Program-made: the position numbers and the translations under genes
The notes under the pieces: generated by a model
The model's input: the letters and a program-made list of their open reading frames with translations, nothing else
What the model was told of the DNA's origin: nothing
The model's database searches: none
Shown here: positions 7,627 to 16,532 of the stretch, one piece after another
How positions within the stretch are numbered: position 1 is the first letter of the stretch
How the letters are laid out: each line of letters starts with the position of its first letter
NCBI RefSeq assembly: GCF_005893125.1
Contig: NZ_VCJS01000125.1
Coordinates: forward strand, 1-35,969
DNA length: 35,969 nucleotides
Reading direction: 5' to 3'
Source: Nonomuraea basaltis
Lineage (GTDB): Bacteria; Actinomycetota; Actinomycetes; Streptosporangiales; Streptosporangiaceae

Positions 7627-9891
7627 TCAAAGAGTCGCCTCGTCGAAGACGGACGGTGCCTTATTACGTCCGGGAAGGCGTGGCCGCCTGCGCGGCGGCG
7701 CCGATATCGGCGCGAATGCTTGCCTGGCCTCTTGGTGCATCGCGACGGGCCGTAGTGTCAGGCCCTCCGCTGAGCAGGTGGGGAGCTCCATGAGCCGGGC
7801 CTTGCGCCAGAAGAGCCAGGAGATGGCGGCGGCGAGACCTTGCGCGGTGGCCGCGGCGCCGGCGTCGGCGGCCGCCTGCTGGGCGATGGCGAGGAGGTTG
7901 TCACGCTCGTTCGCGACCCAGCCTTTCGCCTCCCCCAGGGTGGCGAAGCCGACACCGGGCCGCCGATCGGCCGGGCACCGCATCATGGGGCCGTCCGTGC
8001 TGGGATCGATCAGGACGGATGCGTTCTTGGCTGTGGCCAGGTAGTGGTGGAACGCGCGGCGGGTGGCGGTGACGCGCACGGGTTCGGGCACGTGGCGGGC
8101 GGCCTGCTCGCGGGCATAGAGGCGGATCAGGCCGTGCATCCTGTAGCGGCCGGGCCCAGCGGATTCGAGAAGGCGGGCGTCCAAGAGATGGTTGAGCGCG
8201 GCTTCCGCGCTGTGTTCGGGCCAGTCGGTGAGCGCGGACGCGGTGGCCACCGTGTGGGTGGGGGTTTGCAGGAGGCCGAGCAGGAAGAACGCGTGGGCGG
8301 CGTCGTGACCCGCGGGTTCTTCCGGCAGGTGCTGGAGGCTGACCGCGATGCTGTCGCGGATCGCCAGGTCGGCGTGTTCGAGGGCATCGAGGCGGCGGGT
8401 GGCGTCGGCAAGCTGATCGGCCAGATGGGACAGCGTCCGATCTGGCCGATCAGCCAGGCGTGCCGCCGAGATGCGGAGCGCGAGGGGGAGGCCGCCGCAC
8501 TGCCGCACGATCTGCTGCGCCGCTTCCGGCTCGGCACGGACCCGGTCTGGACCCGCGAGGCGGGCGAGCAGCGCGGTGGCCTCGGCGTGGTCGAGCCCGG
8601 TCAGGTGCAGATGGCTCGTGCTGTCGAGTGAGGCCATGATCTGGCGGCTGGTGATGATGACCGCGCATGCGGGCCCGGCGGGGATGAGAGGCCGGACCTG
8701 GCCGGCGTCAAGCGCGTCGTCGAGGACGACCAGCAGGTTGCGCGTCGAAGTGAGGGAGCGGTAGCGGGCGGCGGCCTCATCCAGGGTGGGCGGTATGGCG
8801 GTGCCGTCAAGCCCGAGTGAGCGCAGCAGCCGGCTGAGGGCCTCGAAGGGCGACAACGGCTGGAGTCCGGCGGTGGCGGCGCGCAGGTCGACGTAGAGAA
8901 CGCCGTCGGGGAAGCGATCGGCGATGGCGTGCGCGGTGTGAACGGCCAGCGCGGACTTGCCGATCCCGCCGGGACCGTGTACCGCAGCGACGGCGGGCAG
9001 TCCGGGCGCGGTCTCGGTGAGCGTCTTGTGCAGCCAGGTGATTTCCGTGGCGCGGCCGGTGAACGCCCGGGTGCCGGCGGGAAGTTCGATCGGGATGACG
9101 GGCTTGGTCAGTGTGGTCCGCTGCGCCGGAGAGGGGAGGTCGAGTGCGGGATCCCGGCGGCGCACCGCCTGCTGCAGCCGGCGCAACGCCGCTCCTGGTT
9201 CGATGCCCAGCTCATCGACCATGACGCGGTGGGTCTCCTGGTACACCGCGAGGGCTTCGGACGATCGGGAGGCCCGGTGCAGCGCCAGCATCAGCTGGGC
9301 GCGAGGACGTTCCCGCAGCGGGTTGGCCTCGGCATGGGCGGTGAGCACCGGCACCACCGCGTGCTGATCACCGGCGGCGAGGCGCAGGTCGATGTGGTCC
9401 TCCAGCACGGTCAGGCGCGCCTCTTCCAGGCGGTCGGACTCGACCTGGGCCCATGAGGCGCTCATGCCTGCCAGCGCGTTGCCCCGCCACAGTCCCAGGG
9501 CCCGCTGGAACAGCCCGTCCGCCGTCGCGATCTCGCCCTGGGCCCGCGCGGCACGTGCCTGGCGGGCCAGGAGGGTGAACAGGTGGGCGTCGATGTGCTC
9601 GCGGGGCAGGTTCAACTGGTACCCGCCGGAGACGGTCGCGATGATTTCGTCGCCTTGGTGCGGTGCGAGTAAGCCGCGAAGCTTCGACACCACGATGTGC
9701 AGTTGCTTGCCTGCCGTCGTCGCTGTGCTCTCGCCCCACACGTCGGCAAGGAGTTGTTCCGCGGGGACCGGCCGCCCAGCGCTCAGTGCCAGCCTGGCCA
9801 GAACCCCGACCCGCCGCTCGCCGGTCAGCTTCACCGGCTCACCATTTGCCGTGATCTCCCATGGCCCCAGGATTTTGATCTCCAGTCCCAT
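7627..9891 (-). CDS. SARP/NB-ARC regulator lacking its TPR tail
   Basis: A 754-residue AfsR/DnrI-type regulator. Residues 1-95 are the OmpR-like winged helix (GLEIKILGPWEI to TVSGGYQL), about 100-250 the BTAD domain (ALGLWRGNALAGM, LMLALHRASRSSEALAVYQE), and 280-560 the STAND ATPase with Walker A GPGGIGKS (306-313) and a Walker B LLVVLDDAL. The winged-helix block around MHGLIRLYAREQA follows. Normal family members then carry 200 or more residues of TPR repeats. Here the frame passes ISWLFWRKARLMEL and ends in low-complexity Arg/Pro sequence, so the sensor tail is missing. ATG 9891 has AGGGAG 7 nt upstream. It may be constitutive, altered or non-functional. It converges on its decayed paralog, 68 bases away. 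Confidence 0.85.
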   Translation of the reverse strand: MGLEIKILGPWEITANGEPVKLTGERRVGVLARLALSAGRPVPAEQLLADVWGESTATTAGKQLHIVVSKLRGLLAPHQGDEIIATVSGGYQLNLPREHIDAHLFTLLARQARAARAQGEIATADGLFQRALGLWRGNALAGMSASWAQVESDRLEEARLTVLEDHIDLRLAAGDQHAVVPVLTAHAEANPLRERPRAQLMLALHRASRSSEALAVYQETHRVMVDELGIEPGAALRRLQQAVRRRDPALDLPSPAQRTTLTKPVIPIELPAGTRAFTGRATEITWLHKTLTETAPGLPAVAAVHGPGGIGKSALAVHTAHAIADRFPDGVLYVDLRAATAGLQPLSPFEALSRLLRSLGLDGTAIPPTLDEAAARYRSLTSTRNLLVVLDDALDAGQVRPLIPAGPACAVIITSRQIMASLDSTSHLHLTGLDHAEATALLARLAGPDRVRAEPEAAQQIVRQCGGLPLALRISAARLADRPDRTLSHLADQLADATRRLDALEHADLAIRDSIAVSLQHLPEEPAGHDAAHAFFLLGLLQTPTHTVATASALTDWPEHSAEAALNHLLDARLLESAGPGRYRMHGLIRLYAREQAARHVPEPVRVTATRRAFHHYLATAKNASVLIDPSTDGPMMRCPADRRPGVGFATLGEAKGWVANERDNLLAIAQQAAADAGAAATAQGLAAAISWLFWRKARLMELPTCSAEGLTLRPVAMHQEARQAFAPISAPPRRRPRLPGRNKAPSVFDEATL

Positions 9892-10246
9892 CAGGGATCT
9901 CCCTGTCATATTGAATAACTGGTGGGGAAGAAGGCATCTGCCCGTGGGAGCAGGACAGCCGAGCCGTGCCGGCGGCCATCCTGCCCGGTGAGCCGGCGCA
10001 GAGCTCGAACGCCTCAAGCGCCGCGATCGCGGCCCACAACGCCTGGACGGACGCCTCCGGCTGGAACGGCGTCATCGGCCGCCGGCGGCGCCCTCGTCGC
10101 CGCCGCCGCCCGCACGTCAAGGTGCTGGTGTACGTCTCCCGCGCTCATCCCCGGCCGGACTACTGGAGTACGAACGGGTCCCGCTCGCCTACAGGATGAC
10201 CAGGGCCGTCGGCTCACTCCGCGACATCGGCCAGAACCAGTCGATC

Positions 10247-10260
10247 ATTCGTTCACGAAT
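10247..10260. promoter_or_regulatory. Perfect 14-bp palindrome ATTCGT-TC-ACGAAT
   Basis: ATTCGTTCACGAAT has perfect 6-bp arms around a 2-bp centre, an operator-like site. Twelve of its bases recur in front of the SARP relic (6317-6328, reverse strand). It lies about 360 bases upstream of the truncated SARP gene and beyond the end of the response-regulator gene. The regulator is unknown. Confidence 0.4.
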
Positions 10261-10402
10261 CCTCGCTGAAGCTGAATATGCGAGTAGTCGTGAACGCGCC
10301 CGTCGCGAAGATCAACGGCAAGACAGGTACCTTCCCCCATGGCTTTCACATTCGTGCCCGAGTAAGGCGGATGCCCACCGCCCCGTCGCGATGGATCATC
10401 CG

Positions 10403-10417
10403 CGCGGCTTCGCCGCG
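10403..10417 (-). terminator. GC hairpin downstream of the response regulator
   Basis: CGCGGC (10403-10408), loop TTC, GCCGCG (10412-10417) lies about 50 bases past the stop of the minus-strand kinase/regulator operon. There is no T-run; it fits a high-GC type terminator. Confidence 0.4.
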
Positions 10418-10469
10418 ACTGATCGCCACTCTATGAAGGCACAGGGCACGTCGGTGTCCGGTGAACGCC

Positions 10470-11171
10470 CTACAACAAGGTCTCCATTTGGTTGAGCTCG
10501 GCAAGCGTGATGACTCCGTCGTCGAGGGCGCGGCCGACGAGTTCGCTCTTGGTGCGGGCGGCCCGTCCCACGTTGGCGTACTTCACCCGTACACGTGCGA
10601 TATAGGTGTCAACGGTCTTGACGGTGATGTTGAGCTTCGCGGCCACGAGTTCCTTGGACGAGGACACGAACCATGCCCGCAGCACCTCGGTCTCGCGCTG
10701 GGACAGGCGTGGCCGGCCGGGTGCGTCATCGGAGATGAGCGCCCCGGACAGCGACGGCGGGGTGTAGGGCTCGCCCCGCGCGGCCGCCCGGATGGCGGGC
10801 ACCAGGTGCTCGGGTCCCTCGCGCTTGGTCAGGTAGGAGAGCGCGCCGAGGTCGATGCATTTGATCGCAGTCGCGTCGTCGGTGTGCTGGGAGTACACGA
10901 TCACGCGCCTGCCGCTGTCGACCAGCCTGCGAAGCTCGCCGAAGTCCGGTCTGCGCGGCACGAGCTCCAAATCGAAGATCACCACATGAGCGGCGGCGCC
11001 GGGTCCGGTCCAGACGTCGGCGAGCCGGTCCTCCGCATCGATGAGATCGATCGGCGGCACGGCTTGGGCACACCAGAAGCGGACGCCTGCGGCGATGGCC
11101 GCATGATCATCGATGATCACCGCGGTGATCAGCTCGTCGGCTGCGGAGTCGGCCGGGGATTGGGCTGCCAT
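10470..11171 (-). CDS. NarL/LuxR-type response regulator
   Basis: A 233-residue two-component response regulator. The receiver domain shows the acidic pair D21/D22 (VIIDDHAA), the phospho-acceptor D67 in VVIFDLEL, the S/T position in VIVYSQHT, and the lysine in SYLTKREG. The C-terminus carries a LuxR/GerE HTH (LSQRETEVLRAWFVSSSKEL, then ITVKTVDTYIARVRVKY), so it binds DNA when phosphorylated. I choose ATG 11171, which follows GGAGGT closely; an in-frame ATG at 11186 adds five residues. It overlaps the 3' end of the degenerate kinase gene by about 43 bases, indicating one operon with both kinases. The spacing inside the HTH is slightly unusual (FVSSSKEL instead of a G-x-S/T-N motif). Confidence 0.9.
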   Translation of the reverse strand: MAAQSPADSAADELITAVIIDDHAAIAAGVRFWCAQAVPPIDLIDAEDRLADVWTGPGAAAHVVIFDLELVPRRPDFGELRRLVDSGRRVIVYSQHTDDATAIKCIDLGALSYLTKREGPEHLVPAIRAAARGEPYTPPSLSGALISDDAPGRPRLSQRETEVLRAWFVSSSKELVAAKLNITVKTVDTYIARVRVKYANVGRAARTKSELVGRALDDGVITLAELNQMETLL

Positions 11172-12262
11172 CGGACCTCCATCCATACCGTATCGTCGTT
11201 GTTCAGCGCCTCGACCCGTACGCCCGGTGTCGCCGGGCTCGGCAGATCCACCTCGCCGCTGTCCGCGACGACACTGACCGACACCAGGTCGGCGCCGCCC
11301 ACGACGGTGACCCGTGCCCGGGAGACGGCGGTGGCGAGCACCGTGAGCACCGCCTCGGTGAGATCGCGCCGGACGGCCGTGGGCAGCGCAGGCCACTGGC
11401 CACGTGCGTCCAGTTCCACCACCACGCCCTTGCGGTCCGCCACGTCGGCGCAGTGGCGCAACTCGTGCAACAGGGGATTGGCGACGGCGTCGGTCTCGGC
11501 GAACAGCCGCCGCATCCGGGCCGCCTCGATGGCGCAGCGCCGCTGGACCACCGGGTCCTCGGGGCGGAGCGAGCCGTCGGCGAACCCCTCCAGCAGCGGG
11601 ATCGTGGTCGCCGACAGCTCGGCGAACCGCTCCTGCCTGCGGCGGTGGGACTCCGCCGCGACGGCCTCGGCGACGCGCACCCGCTCGATCTCCCGCTGGG
11701 AGGCCGCTGCCGCCGCGCTGAGGCCGTGCAGGACGGCCGCCACCACCGCCACGCACAGCGGGAAGCCGACAACGGTCACCGAGCCCGTGGCGAACCGGGC
11801 CAGCGCCTGCCGGCTGGGCCCGTCGAACAGCAGCAGGTGCACCAGAGCCGCGACCTCGTGGGCGAGCAGGAACGCCGCCGGGGCCCGCAGCGGACGGTCC
11901 AGCAGCACGACGACACCCACCCAGTTGGCGGCGCCGAAGATCCAGTCCACGCCGGTCGACGTGCGCCCATCCGGCAGCGTCGCGTACGACAGCGCGGACG
12001 CGGCCAGCACGACGGCGATGGCGGCCCAGCGAAGCCGCCCCCACGACCGCCGCCGCACGAGCAGCGCGGCCTCCCCGGCGAGCACGGCCCCCAGCGCCGC
12101 GAGGGCGGCCACCTGCGCGAGCGCCGGCTCGTAGGAGTCCAGGTGACGCAGCATGTTGGCCAGCCCGAGCCCGAACACGATCGCCACGGCGACGAGCAGC
12201 GTCGCGATCCGCAGGCCGTGCCGCAACTGCGCCCGCGTCCGCTCCTCGACGGCGTCACTCAT
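11129..12262 (-). CDS. Degenerate histidine-kinase-like membrane protein
   Basis: A 377-residue partner of the kinase encoded just upstream. Five or six membrane helices fill the first 190 residues (for example LLVAVAIVFGLGLANML and TVVGFPLCVAVVAAVL), followed by a coiled stretch and an ATPase-like C-terminal domain. The usual LHD phospho-histidine motif is absent from the helical stretch (ERFAELSATTIPLLEGFADG). The N-box asparagine is not seen (LTEAVLTVLATAV), and the G-box is reduced to DSGEV. It therefore probably does not autophosphorylate and may act as a partner or regulator of the first kinase. Its ATG overlaps the stop of the upstream kinase (ATGAGTGA, 8 nt), and it overlaps the response-regulator start, so the three proteins should be made together. 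Confidence 0.8.
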   Translation of the reverse strand: MSDAVEERTRAQLRHGLRIATLLVAVAIVFGLGLANMLRHLDSYEPALAQVAALAALGAVLAGEAALLVRRRSWGRLRWAAIAVVLAASALSYATLPDGRTSTGVDWIFGAANWVGVVVLLDRPLRAPAAFLLAHEVAALVHLLLFDGPSRQALARFATGSVTVVGFPLCVAVVAAVLHGLSAAAAASQREIERVRVAEAVAAESHRRRQERFAELSATTIPLLEGFADGSLRPEDPVVQRRCAIEAARMRRLFAETDAVANPLLHELRHCADVADRKGVVVELDARGQWPALPTAVRRDLTEAVLTVLATAVSRARVTVVGGADLVSVSVVADSGEVDLPSPATPGVRVEALNNDDTVWMEVRWQPNPRPTPQPTS

Positions 12263-13382
12263 CGCCGGCCCGCCATTCCAGCCGTACGAGGGTGCCCTTG
12301 CCCTCGGCGGAGGTGATCGTGGCCATGCCGCCGACGCGGCCCAGCCTGCCGCGTACGGACTCGCGCAGGCCGCGCCGGGTGTCCGGCACGTCCGCAGGCG
12401 AGAATCCCTTCCCCTGGTCGGCAATGTCGAGCCGCAGCGCCCGGGCGTCTCCACGCAGCAGGACCGTCGCCCGCGTCGTGCCCGCGTGGCGGCGTACGTT
12501 GGTGAGGGCCTCCCGTGCCGCGTCGGCGATGGCCCTGGCGACGTCGAACGGGAGCACCAGCTGCGCGGGGGCGTCGAACTCCACGGTCAGATGGGTCGCG
12601 TCGAGGTCGGCACGCAGCAGGTGGGCGAGGTCGGCGTGCCGGGGCGCCCGCCCGCTGTCGGAGCGCAGCCGGTCCAGGTCGCGGCGGGCCTGCGGGGCCA
12701 GCCAGTCCGCCTCCGAGCGCACCTGGCCGGTGCCGACCATCAGCAGGGTCGTGGCCGCGGTGTCGTGCAGGGAGTTGACGAGCTCGCGTTCCTCGGCGCG
12801 CACGGCCGCGGCCACCAGCGACTCGCCGCGCGCCCGCGCGGCCTCGGCGGCCATCCGGTCGGCCCGTTCCGCGGCGTGGTGGACGAGCACCCAGGCCGCT
12901 CTGGACAGCGCGGCCGCCGGCACCGCCCACGTCATCCCTCCGATCAGGCTCGGGTCCACCTCCGCCGCTCCCCCCGCGGCGAGGACGCCCACGGCACCGC
13001 CCCCGGCCGCCACCGCCGCCGAGCCGCCCACTATCGACGAGGTGTGCCACTGGCACGTCACGCAGGCGAAGGTGATCAGCAGCCGCAGCCACCCGGTGTT
13101 GCGGTCCTCGATGGCGCCGGTCCAGAACACGCTCGCGAACAACCCCAGCAGGACGGTCACGTCGAGCGCGACCGGCATCGTCCCCCGGCCCGTGCGCAGC
13201 CACCACGCATAGCCGCAGGTCCAGGCCACCGCGACGGCGACCACGGAAGCGGTGGACGCCAGGTGCTCGGGAGGGGCCCGGAACAGGGCGATCGCACAGA
13301 TCGGAACCAGCGTCGCCAGGCGCACGGCGGCCGCGTACCGGCGGCCGAACCGCACCAGCAGCCGTGCCGCTTCCCCAGCCAC
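12255..13382 (-). CDS. Sensor histidine kinase, HisKA_3 type
   Basis: A 375-residue membrane sensor kinase, the live member of the pair. Several hydrophobic helices occupy residues 18-165, with no clear extracellular sensor domain. The dimerisation helix carries ERELVNSLHDTAATTLLMV with the phospho-acceptor H206. The HATPase domain shows the N-box REALTNVRRHA (N295) and the G-box DQGKGFSP near 322. It should phosphorylate the NarL-type regulator encoded two genes downstream. The start is GTG 13382, with GAGG a few bases upstream; no better ATG exists in frame near the domain boundary. The stop overlaps the next gene's start by 8 bases. Confidence 0.88.
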   Translation of the reverse strand: MAGEAARLLVRFGRRYAAAVRLATLVPICAIALFRAPPEHLASTASVVAVAVAWTCGYAWWLRTGRGTMPVALDVTVLLGLFASVFWTGAIEDRNTGWLRLLITFACVTCQWHTSSIVGGSAAVAAGGGAVGVLAAGGAAEVDPSLIGGMTWAVPAAALSRAAWVLVHHAAERADRMAAEAARARGESLVAAAVRAEERELVNSLHDTAATTLLMVGTGQVRSEADWLAPQARRDLDRLRSDSGRAPRHADLAHLLRADLDATHLTVEFDAPAQLVLPFDVARAIADAAREALTNVRRHAGTTRATVLLRGDARALRLDIADQGKGFSPADVPDTRRGLRESVRGRLGRVGGMATITSAEGKGTLVRLEWRAGDE

Positions 13383-13551
13383 ACCGTCACCTCGCTCCGC
13401 CCGGCTCGCCGATGATCTCTCTGAGACGCAGCCTAACCACTCGCCCTGTCCACCGGCCGTGGGTTGACCTCGGCTCGGCCATGTCCGCGCGCGTCTGATT
13501 CGCGCCCGGATGGATCTTGTCTCTGGCCGCGCCGACTTGGCGGCCGGCGTC

Positions 13552-16419
13552 TCAGCCAAGCTCTGCCAGGAACACTTCGACTCCCTCGGCGTCGGGCACG
13601 CCGAGGTCGGTGTACAGGTCCAGCGCCCGTTTGGCATGATCGCGAGCCGGCTCGAGGCCGCCACGATCGCGATGGACGTGCGCCAGGCCCTCGTGGGCGC
13701 GCGCCTCCTCGGGCCGATCGCCCAGCTCGCGGGCGATGGCCAGGGCGTCGCTGTGGTGGGCGGCGGCCTGGCTGTGATCGCCGAGGGATCGGGCGGCCTC
13801 CCCCAGTCCGTTGAGCGGCGCGGCTTCGTCGTTCCGGTTTCCCAGTTCGCGATAGAGCTCCAGCGCCTGCCGATGGTGATCGCGGGCTTGCTCGTACTGG
13901 CCCTGCCGCCGGTAGACCTGGCCAAGGAGGTCCAGCACGCGGGCTTCGCCGTTACGGCTTCCGAGCCGGCGATGCAGCTCCAGGGCTCGGCGATGGTGAT
14001 CGAGGGCTTCCGGATAGCGTCCCTGCCGCTCGTGGCTGATGCCGAGGTTGCTCAGCGTATAGGCTTCCCCGACGCGGTTGCCGATCTCGCGGCTCAGATC
14101 GAGCGCGTGCTTCAGATGGTGGTCCGCCCGCTCGTACGCGTGCTGCCTCAGGCACACGTTGCCGAGCGTGTTGTACGCCCGCGACTGGCCGAGCGGGTCG
14201 CCGAGATCGCGGCACAGGTCCAGCGCCGGCCGGCAGATCTCGTACGACTCCTCGTAACGGCCCTGCCGCCAGGAGACCCACGCCAGATCGAGCAGCGCCA
14301 GCGCTTCGGCGGCCTTGTCGCCCCGCCGTCGAGCGGCGTCGAGCGCCTTGGCGTGCAGCGTGATCGCGTCGGCGTGATGGGCGTGGCCGTCGAGATAGGG
14401 ATGCAGGGTGGTCGCCAGCTGACCGGCGTGAATCGGCCAGTCGCCGTCAGCCGCGTGACTGCCCGCGGCGACCAGGTTGGCCCGCTCGGCGTCCAGCCAC
14501 GCGGTCGCCTCGGCGTCATCCCGGAACGGCACGGTCTCCGACCCCGTTTCCGGGATGGCGGGCCTGCGGAGCCTGCCGAACGGATAGAGCAGGCCGATGG
14601 CCGCGGCCGCCGTGGACCGGTAATGGTCGAACAGCCGGGTAAGGGCGTCATGCCGGGCGTCACTGGTCTCTTCAGCGGACGCGGTGGCGCGCGCGTGCTC
14701 GCGAAGCAGGTCGTGGAACGTATAGCGGCCAGGCTCGTGCTGCACCAGGACGTGGGCGTCCAGCAGGTCCTCCAGCAGCATCTCGGCGTCGCCTGCGGGA
14801 ACGCCCGCCAGCGCGGCGGCGGCATAGGCATCGATGTCGCGTCCGGGGTGCACGCCCAGCAGCCGGAACATGCGTTGCCGCTCGGCTTCCAGGTGCACGT
14901 ACGACAGTGTGAAGGCGGCCGCCACACCCCGGTCGGGCGTGGAAAGCTCGGCCAGCCGGCGACGCTCGTCGCGCAGCCGGTCGGCCAGATACGCGACGGT
15001 CCAGCGGGGGCGGTGCCGAAGCCGTGCAGCGGCGATCCGCACGGCCAGCGGCAGGAACCCGCACAGCTGCAGCACGTCGAGGACCGCACTCGGTTCGGCC
15101 TTCGCCCGCTCTCCCACGATCGAGGTGAACAACTCAACGCCGTCCTTGGCCGGCAGCACGTCCATGGACAACGCGTGCGCGCCGTCAAGGTCGATCAGCC
15201 GGCGGCGACTCGTGATCAGGACGAGGCTGCCGGAGGCCCCGGGCAGCAGGGGCCGTACATGGGCGGTGTCGGCGGCGTTGTCCAGCACGATGACGGTCCG
15301 GCGCTCGGCGAGCTCGGCCCGCCACAGCGCCGCCCGGGCGGTGACCGAGGCCGGGACGCGCTCGGCCGGCACCCCGAGCTGGCGCAGCAGCGTCTCCAGC
15401 GCGACACCGGCCTCGACCGGCTCATGCCCCGCGGTGTGCGCCTGCAGGTCGACGAACAGCTGCCCATCGGGGTAGCTGCCGGCGAGCCGATGCGCGGCGT
15501 GGATCGCCAGCGCCGTCTTGCCGATGCCCGCCATCCCATCGATTGCCAAGATCGGCACGCTCGGCCGGTGCCCGGCGATCCGCTCGAGGTCGGTGGTCCG
15601 CCCAGCGAAGTCCGGGATGTCGTACGGCAGGAAGTTCGCTCGCCGTCCGGGCTCTCGTACGGCGGCTTGCGACGGCCGGGCCTGCAGGTCCGGGTCATCA
15701 CGAAGGATGGCCTGCTCGAGCGCCACGAACGCCCGGCCAGGATCCAGCCCCTGCTGCTCCACCAGCGACTCGCGGAGCGTCCGAGCCACCGACAACGCGT
15801 CGGCCTGCCGGCCCGCGCGATGCAGGGCGAGCATCAGCTGACCCGACAGCCGTTCCCGCAGCGGATATGCCGCCACGTGCGCGGACAGCTCGTCGATCAG
15901 GTCCTCGTGCCGGCCCAGTGACAGCTCGATGTCGGCCAGGCGCTCGATCGCGGCCAGGCGCCGCTGCTCGAGCCGGGCCCGGGCGCTTTCGACATAGTCG
16001 GCGTTCACGTCCGCCAGCGGCTGTCCCCGCCACAGCGCCAGCGCATCGCGTATCCGCTGGGTGGCGGCGCCCGGGTCGGCGTTCGACTGGACGGCCGCCA
16101 TCTGGCTGGTGAACTCCTGCGAATCGAGCCATGGAGGGTCGATCACGTATCCGCCCGCCTGCGTCGCGAGCAGCCCCACCGCCCCCGCTTCACGCAGGAC
16201 CCGGCGGATGGCGGTGACGGCGGCCTGGATCTGCGCGCGAGCCGTGTCCGGCGGCGTCACACCCCACACCGCGTCGATCAGCTGATCGGCGTTGAGCACG
16301 GTGCGGGCGTTCAGCAGCAGGTATGCCAGGACCGCACGGTGACGAGGCGCCAGACCGGTCAGTTCCCGGCCGTCGGCGGTGACCTGGACGGGCCCCAGGA
16401 CAGCGAACCGTACCCCCAA
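13552..16419 (-). CDS. Full-length SARP/NB-ARC/TPR regulator (AfsR-like)
   Basis: A 955-residue regulator with the complete layout: winged-helix DNA-binding domain (residues 1-95, VRFAVLGPVQVTADGREL), BTAD domain (95-245), STAND ATPase with Walker A GMAGIGKT (about 295-302) and Walker B TVIVLDNAADT (about 375), a winged-helix joint (HDLLREHARA), and a long TPR tail with repeated LGNVCLRQ, LSNLGISHERQGR, LDLLGQVYRRQGQYEQA and NGLGEAARSLGDHSQA units. I place the start at TTG 16419 because AGGAGG (16430-16425) stands 5 bases upstream and family members begin with this segment; an ATG at 16452 would add 11 residues without a ribosome site. It is divergent from the AhpD/DoxX pair, its most likely target. 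The effector sensed by the TPR domain is unknown. Confidence 0.92.
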   Translation of the reverse strand: MGVRFAVLGPVQVTADGRELTGLAPRHRAVLAYLLLNARTVLNADQLIDAVWGVTPPDTARAQIQAAVTAIRRVLREAGAVGLLATQAGGYVIDPPWLDSQEFTSQMAAVQSNADPGAATQRIRDALALWRGQPLADVNADYVESARARLEQRRLAAIERLADIELSLGRHEDLIDELSAHVAAYPLRERLSGQLMLALHRAGRQADALSVARTLRESLVEQQGLDPGRAFVALEQAILRDDPDLQARPSQAAVREPGRRANFLPYDIPDFAGRTTDLERIAGHRPSVPILAIDGMAGIGKTALAIHAAHRLAGSYPDGQLFVDLQAHTAGHEPVEAGVALETLLRQLGVPAERVPASVTARAALWRAELAERRTVIVLDNAADTAHVRPLLPGASGSLVLITSRRRLIDLDGAHALSMDVLPAKDGVELFTSIVGERAKAEPSAVLDVLQLCGFLPLAVRIAAARLRHRPRWTVAYLADRLRDERRRLAELSTPDRGVAAAFTLSYVHLEAERQRMFRLLGVHPGRDIDAYAAAALAGVPAGDAEMLLEDLLDAHVLVQHEPGRYTFHDLLREHARATASAEETSDARHDALTRLFDHYRSTAAAAIGLLYPFGRLRRPAIPETGSETVPFRDDAEATAWLDAERANLVAAGSHAADGDWPIHAGQLATTLHPYLDGHAHHADAITLHAKALDAARRRGDKAAEALALLDLAWVSWRQGRYEESYEICRPALDLCRDLGDPLGQSRAYNTLGNVCLRQHAYERADHHLKHALDLSREIGNRVGEAYTLSNLGISHERQGRYPEALDHHRRALELHRRLGSRNGEARVLDLLGQVYRRQGQYEQARDHHRQALELYRELGNRNDEAAPLNGLGEAARSLGDHSQAAAHHSDALAIARELGDRPEEARAHEGLAHVHRDRGGLEPARDHAKRALDLYTDLGVPDAEGVEVFLAELG

Positions 16420-16441
16420 TCTCGCCTCCTTGGGACATATC

Positions 16442-16451
16442 TGGACGTCCA
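16442..16451. promoter_or_regulatory. Palindrome TGGACGTCCA in the divergent promoter
   Basis: A perfect 10-bp palindrome sits between the SARP gene and the AhpD-like gene, flanked by further GGAC elements at 16433 and 16456. It is a candidate operator for the divergent promoters; a site this short can also arise by chance. Confidence 0.3.
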
Positions 16452-16532
16452 TAGCGGACGCATCGCGAATGTATCAACCCGGCTTCCCATGATGAGTACA
16501 CAGCACAGCAAGCCGAGAAGGGACATCAGATC

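Larger units (their letters stand above)
9892..10469. other. 578-base gap upstream of the truncated SARP
   Basis: No credible gene is seen. Open frames here are arginine/proline-rich and lack domains. The side nearest the SARP gene should hold its promoter; on the minus strand TATTCAATAT at about 9905-9920 is a possible -10 region. The stretch also contains the perfect palindrome at 10247-10260 and a GC hairpin at 10403-10417, both listed separately. Confidence 0.5.

Noticed and set aside
10076..10110. CGCCGCC-rich repeat-like stretch
   Set aside because: Simple GC skew of low complexity, with no regular unit; not a CRISPR or tandem repeat array.
13510..15921. 803-codon open frame on the plus strand
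   Set aside because: It is antisense to the SARP/TPR regulator with clear domains; no domain of its own is visible.
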